Source: Achatina immaculata
Taxonomy: Eukaryota; Mollusca; Gastropoda; Stylommatophora; Achatinidae
NCBI GenBank assembly: GCA_009760885.1
Contig: CM019693.1
Location: forward strand, 46,010,751-46,074,750
Direction: 5' to 3'
Length of the DNA stretch: 64,000 nt
The notes below the pieces were generated by a model. The model saw only the letters and a program-made list of their open reading frames with translations. It was not told the origin of the DNA and made no database searches. Below are positions 34,044-45,660 of this stretch, piece after piece. Numbering within the stretch: the stretch's first letter is position 1; the number at the start of each line of letters is the position of its first letter. A program made the translations under genes and the position numbers.

Positions 34044-36536
34044 GAATGAATGAATAATCTTTATTTTTAAAGGGTAAAGAATTGGGCACACAGGCTCATC
34101 TTACATTCTGCCCTTCATCACTCCATCTTTCATTCTTCCCACACTTGATTTAGTACAAAAATATAAATTAAATTAGGATAAACATATCAAAAGAGTGTAA
34201 GATTTAACTACTACATTCAAAGTAAAAGAGAAGAAGTAATTAACCTAATAAAATAGCACTCACGCACACATACACACGCAGACATATACATAAATAAAAA
34301 TACATTGTAAATACAGATCTTCTAACATGTGTTTTTTTTTTTTTAACAAACATTAAAATAATTTCTAACAATATCTAACAAGTTGCTTTTCTAACTATGT
34401 CATTGAAGTACTTGATGGTTTACAAGCCATGTGTTGAGAGAGTGCTGGTTATTTTATGGAGGCATATAATTACAAGCAAGTAAATAATGAAACAGGTTTG
34501 AGTTAAAAGAAGAAGTATTACCAATGGATTTTAAATTGTAGGGGAGGGTGTTCCAGAGCTGTACTGCTGAGTATGCAAAGCTTTTCTTGTACAGATCAAT
34601 CCTGGGTTTAGGAAGAAGACAGTTTTTTAAATGCTGGCTATGTTTAGTGTTATACGTAAACAGTGACCACAAGTAAGGTGGAGCATTGTGCGACAGAATT
34701 CTCTGAACAAACTTAACTTTGTTAAAAATGATTCTGTTTTTGAGGGGTAGAATTTTGAGTTGTTTGTGTTGATCAACAGTCTGTACTGGGTGTTTGTCAC
34801 AAATAAGATTTAATGCTCACTTGTGAAGTGAGTGGAACTTTTTTGTGTTTGAGACTGAGCATCCATCCCAGATTGTGGAACAGTAATCTAAGTGTGTTTG
34901 TATGTGTGACATGTAGTATATTTTTCTTGTGTCTTTGTCGATAAAGTGTTTAATTTTGGCTAATTGGTAAACTTTCTGTGCAGTCAAATTTGTTAGGTTA
35001 TGTACCTGAGAATTCCAAGTTAAATGCTGATCATTGATGAGTCCTAGGGTTTTATGTTCATGAACATTTTCTATTGCCTTAGTCCCAGCACAAAGCTGTA
35101 GTGAAGCTTTTGTTGCATTTTGCAGTTTCTGTCTTGTAGTGATGAGCGTAGATTTTGTTTTGTTGGTGTTTATCAACATACCATTTTTATTACTCCATTT
35201 AATCAAACCGTTTATATCATTTTGGAGTGTTGTCTGTAGTTTATTGGTGTCATAGTCACTATTGTAAACAGTACAGTTGTCAGTGAAAAGATCACATGAA
35301 GAGTGCTTTAAATGTAGTGGTAGGTCGTTAATATAGATAGCAAAGAGAAGAGGACCAAGAATGGAGCCTTGAGGAATACCGGTATCAATCACAGACGAGC
35401 CAGATATTTTGTTTCTAAAGCAAACTACTTGTTTTCTACCTGAGAGAAAAGATGTAATACATTTTGTTAGGTCAGGGTGTAATCTATAGCCTTCCAGCTT
35501 TTTTGCAAGAATTTCATGATCAATCATATCGAAGACTTTCTTAAAATCAACAAAGACAGCACCACACAATTTGTCATCATTTATATTAGACAGCCAGCTT
35601 TCTGTCATTTTAGTTAATGCTTTGTGGCAGGAGTAATTTGGTCTAAAACCTGACTGACTGTCTATTAGTAGATTGTTTTCTTGCATGTGGAGCAGAGTTA
35701 ACTTTTGTATATGTTTTTCTAGAGGTTTTGATAGTGATGACAGAATGGATATGGGTCTATAGTTTGAGAGGTCACTAATCTGTCCAGATTTAAAAAGAGG
35801 AAAAACTTTGGGAAGTTTAAAAGTGTCAGGGAAATATTGTTTGTCAATGCACAAGTTGTATAAGTATGTTAGTGTGTCTGTGATAACTGGTGCAGCGTAG
35901 CATAGTATCTTGTTACTAATGTCATCACATCCTGCTGAGTTAGTGTTCTTTAAGGACCGGATGTAGTTATAAACCTCACCGACTGTGAGGAAAGGAATAT
36001 TAATTTGTTTTAGCTTTACACATTTACTGTCGCTGAAAGTTTTCAACACGCTCAGGTTGCAATTAGGGGTCGGTAATGAAGATTTTAGAATACTAATTTC
36101 TTCCCTAAAATGTTCACTGAAGTTAGTGCAAGTATGTTCACCATTAAGTGTTTGTGGGTCAGTTTGCATCCTTTTATTTACAAGAGTATTAATCGCTTTC
36201 CAGATTGATTTACTATCAGTTTTGTCTTTCACTAAATTTCTGAAGTAATTTTTCTTTTCCTGCCTAATTAAATACTGCACCTTATTCCTAAGTGAACGAT
36301 AGCTACTGAAATTTCTGCTTTTGTGAGCTTCATCCCGTTTCCTCATGAGTTGCAATATATCAAGAGTTATCCAGGGGGATTTTGTTACGTGTTTTACTCT
36401 CATTTCTTTGATGGGGACATGCTTGTCAAAAATATTTTGAAATATCTTGATCCAGTATTCGATAGCCTCGTCTGGATTTGTTAACTGGAAAGCGTACGTA
36501 AGAGGCGAAGCTTTTAGATCAGTTAAAAATAATTCC
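34044..36536 (-). mobile_element. CR1/Jockey-type LINE, 5'-truncated
   Basis: It is inserted in LINE F, whose two halves join in register around it. The 3' end on the plus strand is tgaatgaatgaataatcttt, i.e. a (TTCA)n tail after an AATAAAGATTATTC signal. Coding runs from 36538 to 34454 on the minus strand. The endonuclease is missing. Related 3' ends lie at 46322-47146 and 48596-49510 and as short tails at 4675 and 18275. Confidence 0.85.
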
Positions 36537-36538
36537 AA
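34454..36538 (-). pseudogene. CR1-like reverse transcriptase, catalytic box mutated
   Basis: An open stretch of 573 codons (36538-34817) starts in the linker (SPWITLDILQLMRKRDEAHK). It contains KVFPLFKSGQISDLSNYRPI, SQSGFRPNYSCHKAL, GAVFVDFKKVFDMIDHEILA (first catalytic Asp), IPQGSILGPLLFAIYIND and DLFTDNCTVYNS, where the usual F/YADD has become FTDN, losing one catalytic Asp. The thumb has TLGLINDQHLTWNSQV. After a frameshift, 34672-34454 gives FAYSAVQLWNTLPYNLKSIG, a typical C-terminus of this clade. Confidence 0.83.
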
Positions 36539-36597
36539 TCTATATTTCTATATTTATCCTTTATAGACTACCCAAAGGCATTTGATTATGTACAACA

Positions 36598-36842
36598 GGT
36601 CTCACAGGCATATGTTGCGATGGGAAAGATCATGCCCTTAAAAATCTTATTTTTGTGGTTCTGTCTGTTCCTCTCCATGGCTTCTTTAGTTGTTTTACTT
36701 TCTGAAGAGCGATAATGTCCTCGTTTTAATTTCCCTCATTGTATCTCCATTAATAGTTAGTAGTGATCCAAGATATTCAAAACTCTCCACTTCTTCTAGT
36801 TTTTCCTCATCTATACATATATCAACTGCCTTTTTTGTTTTA
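36598..36842 (-). mobile_element. RTE-B LINE internal fragment
   Basis: The minus strand matches the thumb region of the RTE-B copies (kvkqlkkpwrgtdr-like, YLGSLLTINGDTMREIK). It abuts LINE F at 36597. Confidence 0.7.
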
Positions 36843-38048
36843 TTAGTTGACATGAGATGTCAGTTCTCAGTGATATATGACCTGATTTTCTGTAAACCAC
36901 ATTTCAGCTGCATTAATCTTCCTCTGCAGCATCTCCACTTCACATCTCCCATCCTTTGTTAGTATGTGCACTAGGTATCTGTAGTTTGTCACTTGTTCCA
37001 GTTTCTCTTTGTTTACTTTTATATCCATCTGTGGCTTTTTTTATCTTTCCTGCTGAACACCATTACTTTGGTGTTCTTGATATTGATCTCTAGTCCTCAT
37101 TATGGCTTATTGTTTCGTTCATGTGACACGCCCTTTCTAGAACGTTGTCCCTCTCACAGCCTCCCTGAATGCAATGCTGTCTTGCACAAGTTGACCAGCA
37201 TCTGGCAGTGACACGTTCAAACTCTGTGGTATCCTGAGTCCACCCGCGGCGAGGTCGTCCCTTTTCTCTTGTGCCAGGCACTATGCCTTCTACTGTCAAC
37301 ATTTCCAGGCTGTTGTGTCTCTTGAAGTGGCCGAAGTATCTAAGCTTTCTAATTTTTATGGTGTTAACAAGCCAGTTTTCTGCAAGACCTAATATCTTTA
37401 GCATCTCTTTATCTGATTTTTGTTCTATCCATGATATTCTAAGTGTCTGCCTGTAACATTTCATTTTCAGATGCTGTTGTTATTCTTTTTTCTGGTGATT
37501 TGTTAAGTGTTTCACATCTGTATCTTGCCACTGGGAGTATGTAAGCTCTTAATAAACATAACTTTGTTTTCTTGTTGGTACCTTGCCACATACAAGTATT
37601 CTTTATTTGTCTTTGTTTCTGTGTTGCAACTACTAGTCTTCTTTTGATTTGTGCTAGTTTCTGTGACGCAGCTGCTTGTCTTCTTTTGATTTCCACTTTG
37701 CAGTCACCATTGGTGGTGGTGACTGAACTTAGATATTCAGACTTATTTATGTTTTCAAGCTCTTGATGGTCCAGTGTAATTTTGGGCTTGCTTCTCATTT
37801 TGTCAATTATCATTACTTTGGTCATTCTTGCCTGATATCTGAAGATGTTCTCAGTGTACAAATTGAATAGACATGGAGACAGAACACATTCTTGCCTGAC
37901 TCTCCTGTTTATGGGTACATTTGTTGTCACAGTACTGTATCTTACTGATGCTTCCTGTTCCCAGTAGAGGTTTGTTGCACTTTGTGTGTCTTCTCCATCA
38001 TCAAAATTCACCTCTCTTGTTCTTCTATTCTGCCTGAATTCGTCATTC
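36843..38048 (-). mobile_element. LINE remnants, reverse-transcriptase C-terminal half
   Basis: The minus strand has GLEINIKNTKVMVFS at about 37050-37090. Then, from about 38050 down, it has VRQECVLSPCLFNLYTENIF (RT box), LENINKSEYLSSVTTTNGDC, LCLLRAYILPVARYRCETLN, LRISWIEQKSDKEMLKILGL and ENWLVNTIKIRKLRYFGHF. Two related copies seem to be joined near 37090. All are stop-broken. Confidence 0.72.
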
Positions 38049-38332
38049 ATTCATTTGCATGTCGTTTGTGGAACTTTGCCTCCCTAATAACACTCCTGTA
38101 GGCCTCAGTTGTGAGCAAGATGGCCTGCTGCTGATGCATCCATTTGCAGATCATCTTGCAGCCATCTTTGTCATGGTCTTCCTCTCTTTCTTTTTCCCAT
38201 TATATATCCTTCCAAGACAGTCTTCTCTAGATTATCATGACATTTAATGTGTCCAAAATATTTAAGCCTTCTTTGTTTAATCCTCTTTACTAGCCAGCCT
38301 TCTTCAATATTAAGTTCTTGTAGTAGGATATA
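38049..38332 (-). mobile_element. RTE-B LINE 3' end, part 1
   Basis: Starts with cattcattcatttgcatgtc and continues inward through the family's 3' end to ttcttgtagtaggata, where the mariner at 38333 interrupts it. Resumes at 39678-39730 (tttgttcttttctgtgtcca). Confidence 0.8.
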
Positions 38333-39677
38333 CAGGATGTTTTTAAAGTCTCACTACATTTTCTATGAAAAAAAATTGAAAAATGAAGTAAATGACATCA
38401 TCACAAAATGTGCAAAAAAAAAAGTCATTTAATTAGTTACAATAGTGACTGCAATGATGCAGGCTCTTTTGGGTTAGCTGGAATGTACCACTGAAATATT
38501 CATTATAACAGGTGTTGGAAATGTCCACCATGGACTGCAGTCTCTTCATATTGTCAGATACCTTGTGCAACGTGTCTGTTGTTATTTCTTGAATGGTAAT
38601 TCTGATTGCTTCTTTCAGGTCCTCAGTTGTTTGTACATTATTTTTGTAACATTTCCTTTCAAGAAACCCCATAGATAATAATCTAATGGATTTAAACCTG
38701 GAAAACGAGCAGGTCAAATTCCACGAGATATTATGCCATTTGAAAATTTCTTCCAAAAAACCGTGTGTTGCTTTAGCTGTGTGTGCAGTTGCACCATCTT
38801 GCTGGAACCACTCTTCTTCAATTTCACGTTCATTCAGCTGTTTTAAAAAAGGTTCCAGAATGTCAGTAAGGTACCGATCGGCATTTATAGTGTTGTTGAA
38901 GAAAATTGGTCCAATTAAATGTTTTCTTCTGATGGCACACCATACCCCAATTTTCGCATTGTGTAGTGGTGCTTCATGAAATGCATTGGGATTAACACTG
39001 CTCCAAATAGATTTTTTGGCTATTAACGTATCCAGATAGATGAAACCATGCCTCATCAGAGAAGAATGTTAAATCGAGAATTGACTCCTCTTCTTCAGCT
39101 AAAAATGCTTGAAACTATGTGGAGTAGTTGACACTGGATTGATTGTCACACTCTTTTAGTTCAGACACAACAGAAATCTTGTATAGATGAAAATTTAACT
39201 GATGTTTAAGAATTTATTTTGTGCACTGAGCTCAGTGATACATTCATTTCTTGCGACATTTTCCTTAAGGACTTGCATGGATTTTTCAAGATTCTGTCTT
39301 GGATATCTAGACATTTTTCTTCAGACACAGCAGGCCTACCAGATTGCGGAGCATCTTCCACAGTTTCCGTATCACGAAACTTATTCAACAAATTTCTAAC
39401 CATAGTGCGATTAGGAGGTTGTTTATCAGGAAATTTTGCCATAAATCTTTGAACATCCATCCGTGTGTATCGACCGCCATTTCGAAACACTTGTTCAACC
39501 AAAAAAATTCTTTCTTCCATTGATAACACCATTCTGTTTTGAGTGCAAAAAATTACTCCAGCAGATGACAACCATTCACTGTATTTTTCTTCACAATTGA
39601 CTGTGCAGCACATTTTTTATGATGTCATTTTCTTCATTTTTACATAGAAAATGTAGCGAGACTTTAAAAACACCCTG
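38333..39677 (-). mobile_element. Mariner-type element with near-complete transposase
   Basis: Terminal inverted repeats CAGGATGTTTTTAAAGTCTC and the complement of CAGGGTGTTTTTAAAGTCTC are flanked by TA (38331-38332, 39678-39679), inside an RTE-B copy whose halves rejoin exactly. Minus-strand transposase: N-terminal domain at 39613-39206 (MEERIFLVEQVFRNGGRYTR, NRTMVRNLLNKFRDT, ISRHF-like IQDRILKNPCKSLRKMSQEM). The catalytic part at 39056-38433 has KIGVWCAIRRKHLIGPIFF, WFQQDGATAHTAKATHGFLE and, after a frameshift and a TGA, NPLDYYLWGF. A short stretch between the two ORFs also carries stops. Confidence 0.88.
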
Positions 39678-39894
39678 TATTTGTTCTTTTCTGTGTCCAT
39701 GATATTTGAAGAACTCTTCTGCCTGAAGCTAAAATGTTTTTTGTTGACTTCTTTATCAGTTCTGTTTTTTATTCTTTCAAGGAAGACTTTGATAAGAATT
39801 TTGTCCCAGTTTACAGTTAATTTTTTACTACAGTATGTCATGCCAGGAAGATTCTAAAATGTTTTCATATCAGCCATCATATTCTTGTCTCCAG
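39678..39894. other. RTE-B remainder and intron end
   Basis: 39678-39730 completes the RTE-B copy split by the mariner. The rest is intron ending in acceptor ttgtctccag at 39894. Confidence 0.6.
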
Positions 39895-40028
39895 AGCCTG
39901 TTCATGGTCAACTGGTCAGACATTTACTGAAGACTCTGGGAAATGAGATGACCAATGCAGTAGTTGTGGCCATGGCAGCAGATCACATGATAAATGTGTC
40001 ACAGTTAGATGATCACATGACACCTGAT
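39895..40028 (+). CDS. UFL1: UFL1 exon F (phase 1 to phase 0)
   Basis: Acceptor cttgtctccag and donor GTAAGA at 40029 are both good. With G from exon E it reads EPVHGQLVRHLLKTLGNEMT, NAVVVAMAADHMINVSQL, DDHMTPD. This matches UFL1 ALTKHLLKSVCTDITN and FLASDLMMAVDDP. It is likely a helical repeat of the C-terminal domain. Confidence 0.88.
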
Positions 40029-40119
40029 GTAAGAACTCTTTCAATAACTTGTGCAAACTGTTTTTAGTGTTAACTATAGGCAGTTATAATTTTGTTCATT
40101 TGTTTGAACCTTCCACTGC

Positions 40120-40548
40120 ATCACAGAGTGAGAAGAGATGGACAGAACTGATGGATTCATCACAGAATGAGAAGAGATGAACAGAACTGATGGATTCATC
40201 ACAGAATGAGAGGAGATGGGCAGAACTGATGGATTCATCACAGAGTGAGAAGAGATGGGCAGAACTGATGGATTCATCACAGAGTGAGAAGAGATGGACA
40301 GAACTGATGGATTCATCACAGAATGAGAAGAGATGGACAGAACTGATAGATTCATCACAGAATGAGAGGAGATGGGCAGAGCTGATGGATTCATCACAGA
40401 ATGAGAGGAGATGGGCAGAACTGATGGATTCATCACAGAGTGAGAAGAGATGGGCAGAACTGATGGATTCATCACCGAATGAGAAGAGATGGACAGAGCT
40501 GATGGATTCATCACAGAATGAGAGGAGGTGGGCAGAGCTGATGGATTG
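40120..40548. repeat. Minisatellite, 39-bp unit, about 11 copies
   Basis: Unit gatggattcatcacagaatg then agaagagatggacagaact. The period is a multiple of three, so frames stay open on both strands (MDSSQNEKRWTEL on plus, MNPSVLPISSHSV on minus). It begins about 90 bp after the exon F donor. Confidence 0.93.
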
Positions 40549-40979
40549 TTTAATTTTATTGTTGAGGCAAAATCCTTTGCTGAGGTGTGTTGAACAACAG
40601 AAGTAAAAAAAATCTTCACAAGCAAAATGGTAGAGATAATCATCTGCATGCCATGTTTTTTGTTCAAGTTTTTTGCGCTGTTCATATGGTATTTTAAAAT
40701 TTAGTAGTTGGAATTGTTTTTTTTTTTTCTTCCATTGAATTGTTGGATGAGTTACAACTTGCAGTTTTTATAATTTGTTTGCAGAGGAGACATCTGCCTA
40801 TAATAAAATTCTAAGTTTTGCATTCAGTCTTCAATGTCAACATTAAGAATGTATTGAAAACAGAAGCTAGAAATGCACACAAACAGATGAAAACAAGGAA
40901 GACACCATGACCAAGCAACATCATGAGAGATATGATTTTGATGTTACTGACAGAAGTAACAAGTGTGTTATCTATGACA
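40549..40979. other. Intron, unassigned
   Basis: No recognised feature. Confidence 0.5.
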
Positions 40980-41295
40980 CAGAACATGTCAGATCTATCC
41001 AAATCAGTTTTCATAGCACTTTCAAAGTAAGCTCAAGCAACAGAACATGTCAGATCTATCCAAATCAGTTTTCATTGCACTTTCAAAGTAAGCTCAAGCA
41101 ACAGAACATGTCAGATCTATCCAAATCAGTTTTCATTGCACTTTCAAAGTAAGCTCAAGCAACAGAACATGTCAGATCTATCCAAATCAGTTTTCATTGC
41201 ACTTTCAAAGTAAGCTCAAGCAACAGAACATGTCAGATCTATCCAAATCAGTTTTCATTGCACTTTCAAAGTAAGCTCAAGCAACAGAACACAGT
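40980..41295. repeat. Minisatellite, 61-bp unit, 5 copies
   Basis: Unit cagaacatgtcagatctatc, caaatcagttttcattgcac, tttcaaagtaagctcaagca. Copies 2 to 5 are nearly identical. Confidence 0.94.
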
Positions 41296-42342
41296 CAGCA
41301 TCACAAAGTCAGCCTAATGAACTCTGTCACAAAATTAACTCTTAATGGCCAGAATTTTTAAAGCGGTTTTGTCAGAATTATTTTATAGAGAAAAGTAAAG
41401 AGGGAGAGAAAAGGTTTTTTTTCCTCAAGCTTTACTCACACTGAAAACACATGTTTAATATGTGAAGATGAAGGTACATGAATGAAGAATTCACATTTAA
41501 TAATTGACTTGCTTTGGATATTACATTTAAAAATTCTGTAAAAAGCTGCATTTGTTGTGGCTAAAATATTGTGTCTCTAGAGTTAAGAAAATGCATTTAA
41601 TCACCCAGATTGTCTCATAAATAGAATCCAGATTATTAGAAAAACTTCCAGAATAAAATAAATCCAAATATGAATAAAATATCCAAGTTTCAGCTTCATG
41701 TGATTAACAGTTTTGAATAGTCTAGTACACCATATTCAAAGTCACATGTCACAATCATTGACTTTTATTGGATGCAGAGCTTGAAAGAGATAGATAAGAG
41801 TTTAATTGTAGCGTGAATTGTGAGTAGCATTTGCTTTTCCTTCGAACACATTTAATTATAATCTGTAAAATGACTGAACATTCCCCATACAAGATGTGGC
41901 ATCTGCTGGCAGTGCAGGTTTGTACAGCAGCACATGAGAGCTTATTCTCAAACCTTGCTATTAAAACCCTAACAGTAATGGTATTTTTTTGTGGTCATAG
42001 TTTGAAGCAGGCAGATGTTAGTTGTGTATACATGCTGTTTTGTCTGGACAGTTGGTAAGAAGAAAGTGCCCTGCCCATAGTTTACTTTTTTCCTCTTGGC
42101 TCAACTGATTAACTCCGGAGGAATAAGGGTCCATACATCTGAAGATCTGCCAGAGTATAAGTTAGGTAGATTAAAGAGACTTAGGGTCCCTCCCTCCAGA
42201 TTTTTCTTTTGGAGCTGATTTCCCTATCCTTTGATTTCCCAGATTGTTCACCCACAAAGTTTGACATGGATTGGTAGGATCAGTTATTGCTGTTGTACAG
42301 TAACAGGCCATGCACAGAACTCTGTCTACAGAGTGATATAAA
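41296..42342. other. Intron, unassigned
   Basis: AT-rich. No gene or element recognised. Confidence 0.5.
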
Positions 42343-42560
42343 TATGACAGTCTGTAAATAATTCCCATCTGTAAATAATTCCATGACAGTCTGTAAATAA
42401 TTCCCATCTGTAAATAATTCCATGACAGTCTGTAAATAATTCCCATCTGTAAATAATTCCCATCTGTAAATAATTCCCATCTGTAAATAATTCCATGACA
42501 GTCTGTAAATAATTCCCATCTGTAAATAGTTCCATGACAGTCTGTAAATAATTCCCATCT
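42343..42560. repeat. 19/38-bp minisatellite running into the exon G acceptor
   Basis: Units catgacagtctgtaaataat and tcccatctgtaaataattc alternate. The last unit turns into attcccatctttctcatcac ending in ag at 42572, so the array merges with the pyrimidine tract of the splice acceptor. Confidence 0.93.
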
Positions 42561-42572
42561 TTCTCATCACAG

Positions 42573-42745
42573 GATCGTCTGAGGGTGATCAGTACACTGC
42601 CGAAAGATATACAAGAACCGCTGAGCAGGTTTCATACTTGTCTTAACTCTCAAAACTTAGAGGAGTTCTTTCATCAGCTGGAGCTTCTGTGTGGCCCAGC
42701 ACACCTGGGCATTCTTTTGAAGAAAACAGATAAGAGGAAGGAGAG
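42573..42745 (+). CDS. UFL1: UFL1 exon G (phase 0 to phase 2)
   Basis: Acceptor ctttctcatcacag and donor GTGATA at 42746. It reads DRLRVISTLPKDIQEPLSRF, HTCLNSQNLEEFFHQLELLC, GPAHLGILLKKTDKRKE plus AG. This matches UFL1 [39 protein letters not shown] and MVKRGDKKRERQ. Confidence 0.9.
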
Positions 42746-43739
42746 GTGATATTATTTGATGAAATTATTACAGTCAAAGTAATGAGAAGTCAGACTACAT
42801 ATAACAGTAGAAGTAAGGAAACTACCTATAACACTAAATGAAAGGTGAGATGAGATTAATACAATCAAAGTAAGAAGTAATCAGACTACTTATAACAGTA
42901 GCAATAAGAAAAGTCATACTATAACAGAAAAAGTAAAGACAGACTATAACAGTAGAAATAAGGAGAAGGCAGATTATAACAAGAAAAGTAAGAATTTAAA
43001 CTATAACAGTAAAAAAAGGAGAGAACAGGCTGTATGACAGAACAAAAAACATATTTTTTTTTTTTTAATTTAAAGTATAGTTTATTTACATTAAGTAATA
43101 AAAGACATAATTATTTTTGCTTTGATGTGGTGAAGTGAGGAGTGACTGCCTATAGGAAGGTGGCTTTTTCTGGGCTTTTACAAAATGTATAGTGAAGTGA
43201 GGATAATTTTGTGACTTGTTCAAGAAGGCTTCGGGTATAGTTATATATTTAGTTTTATATACTTATACACTAACTGTTCATGTGGTCATGAGGGCTATAT
43301 GTTACAGAGCAGAAAATTTTAACAACAGAAATGTTTAAAGTTAGGACATGGTTATAGTGAGTGCTAAATATAATATTCCAACTGTTTACAGCACTGTAAG
43401 ACTGAATGAAAAAAACATGTGGAATTTTTGGAGACTGCCACTTTATATATTTGATAGAAAGGCTAAGGGTTTTGACTATTTCATAAAATTTCTAAACTCA
43501 CAAGAACTCACCATAATTAGGTCTAATTTCTTTTGACTGTATTATTTATAGGCACTGAAGGACAAGATAGATAATTGATTGTACCAGTGAAATCATTGGA
43601 ACATTTTTTTTACATAGTAACAACAAAAACAAAGTGAAAATGTATATGACGATCATTTTTGGCACAACTGGAAAGGATGCTTCATGAATCTTTTTTATTT
43701 CCAGAATTGAAATGTGTAAATTTAAATTTGTCCTAATGC
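42746..43739. other. Intron with a diffuse AT-rich repeat
   Basis: 42765-43015 holds loose repeats of ctataacagtagaaataagg. The rest is unassigned. A stretch at about 43230-43275 (gtatagttatatat, atacttatacacta) resembles the sequence next to the foldback at 3290-3312. Confidence 0.5.
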
Positions 43740-43860
43740 ATTATGGTATAAACTGTCATAGAACATCACTGGTAGAAACTGTATCATAAAACATCAAGAT
43801 AAACTGTATCATAGAACATCATGGGTAGAAACTATGTAATAAAACATCATTGGTAAATGC
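43740..43860. repeat. Short minisatellite, left part
   Basis: Copies of aacatcactggtagaaactg and tatcataaaacatca. The array is interrupted by the LINE nest and resumes at 47974-48135. Confidence 0.8.
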
Positions 43861-44128
43861 AAAGAATGCAAAGAAAACTAAATTGATGACAACTGACAAA
43901 ACAAATAAGGCAGCTGAAATATGTATCAATGAGGAAAAACTGGAAGAAGTGGAGAGTTTTGATTATCTTGGATCACTACTAACTAGTAATGGAGGTTAAA
44001 TGAGGGAAATTAAAAGGAGGACATCTATCGCTCTTCAGAAAGTAAAACAAATAAAAGAATCTGTGGAGAGGAGCAGATAGAACCACAAAAATAAAATTCT
44101 TAAGGGCATGCGTCTTTCCCATCACAAC
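43861..44128 (+). mobile_element. RTE-B LINE internal fragment
   Basis: The plus strand repeats the family's thumb region: LMTTDKTNKAAEICINEEKL, VESFDYLGSLLTSNGG, stop. It ends at cacaacgtatgcc, where the I-like element begins. Confidence 0.78.
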
Positions 44129-45660
44129 GTATGCCTTCAAGTAGAACAATAAAACAGACCCATCAGGCTATAGGTGGTGCATTGAAGCATTCATCGGGTT
44201 CCTTATCCCAAAGTCAGAGTGCCTCTGTGGAACTGTCTCAAAGCCATCTGGCCAGCCAGCATTACATGCTGGATCTGACATGGAAAAGGGGCTTAAGTAC
44301 AGCCACCAGAGGCTAGAAAACAGAGTTTTGGCCAGGCCAGCCTACACCACTGTGTTCATGGCAGTCCGAGCAAGACCACAGCAAGGAAAAGTGCTGAAGT
44401 CGGAGGTACCCAGCCAAAAGGCACATTGCAAAAATCAAAGTACTATGCATTATCACTAATGAGATGTCTCTATCTGCAGTTTTCAAACATGGTGCTCGCC
44501 CTGTGAAGACTAACCAGGCAGGTGCAGTGCTGGGCCCCCTGCCTCAAAAGGGTCCACCCAGTGCTACTGGAGGTCCTCAGTTTGTCTTGTGGAGTCAGAA
44601 GACATGAGAGTAGAGCTGCTAGCCAAAAAATACATCAGCAGAAAACTGCCAAAAAGGAAGAACTTAAAATAATGCAGTGGAATGCTGAGAGTGTCAGCAG
44701 TGTTAGAGATGGCTATAGTAAAAAGTTGGAACTAGAGAACATACTCTTTGCAGAGCAAGTAAGTTTATGTTGCATACAGGAGAAAAAAAAAACAATCCCA
44801 CATAAAGAGAAACTGATGGTCTGTGGCAATTTTAACAGCCATTCCCAAAGCAGGGTCTGTGACCACATAGACAAGAGAGGAGAGGAGAGGAAATTGAGAG
44901 CTGGCAAGATGATAATTGACTTCTCCTGATCAACCAGCCAGTGGATTCCCCAACATTTTACTCCAGAGCTTGGGATACAACCTCATCACCAGATCTGGCA
45001 TTCCACTCTCCAAACCTGAAGTGGAATATTACACGCGAAGTTGGAAAACAACTTGGAGGTAGTGACCTTCGACCAGTCTTCCCGACAATAGAAAATGAAC
45101 TCCTTAAAAACCAGTAGCCTTCTCCCCAGATGGAACTATAAAAAAACCAAACTGGACAATACACAGACATTGTACAGGTATCCTGGTGGACAGCTGTCCA
45201 TAGAAGGTAAAGATATTAACAGCATAGTGAAGGAATTCAATGCTTATGTCCTTCAGGCCACCCGTGAAACCATTCCCAGAAGAGCTGGTCTAGTGACCTG
45301 GGAAAACTCCATCATGATGTGGAAGCAGCTCAAAAGCAAGCAGAAAATAGACCATGCCAAGAACACCACAATAATTACCAACATGCTAAGGCCAAATTTC
45401 AGAGAGCCAAGCTGCAAGCCATATGGGAAAGTTGGAGAGAGAAAACAGAGTCCCTAAACTTTGAAAAGGATAGAGGGAAACTGTGGAAACTAATCAAACA
45501 GTTAAACGATGAGATCTGGATATATGTGTATACAGATGGATCTGCACACAATGCCATAAAGAATGGTGGAGCAGAAGCACATATTGAATATCCAAACACC
45601 ACTGACAAGATTTCCATACCCACTGGAAAATACTGTAACAACTATGATGCAGAAGTTAGG

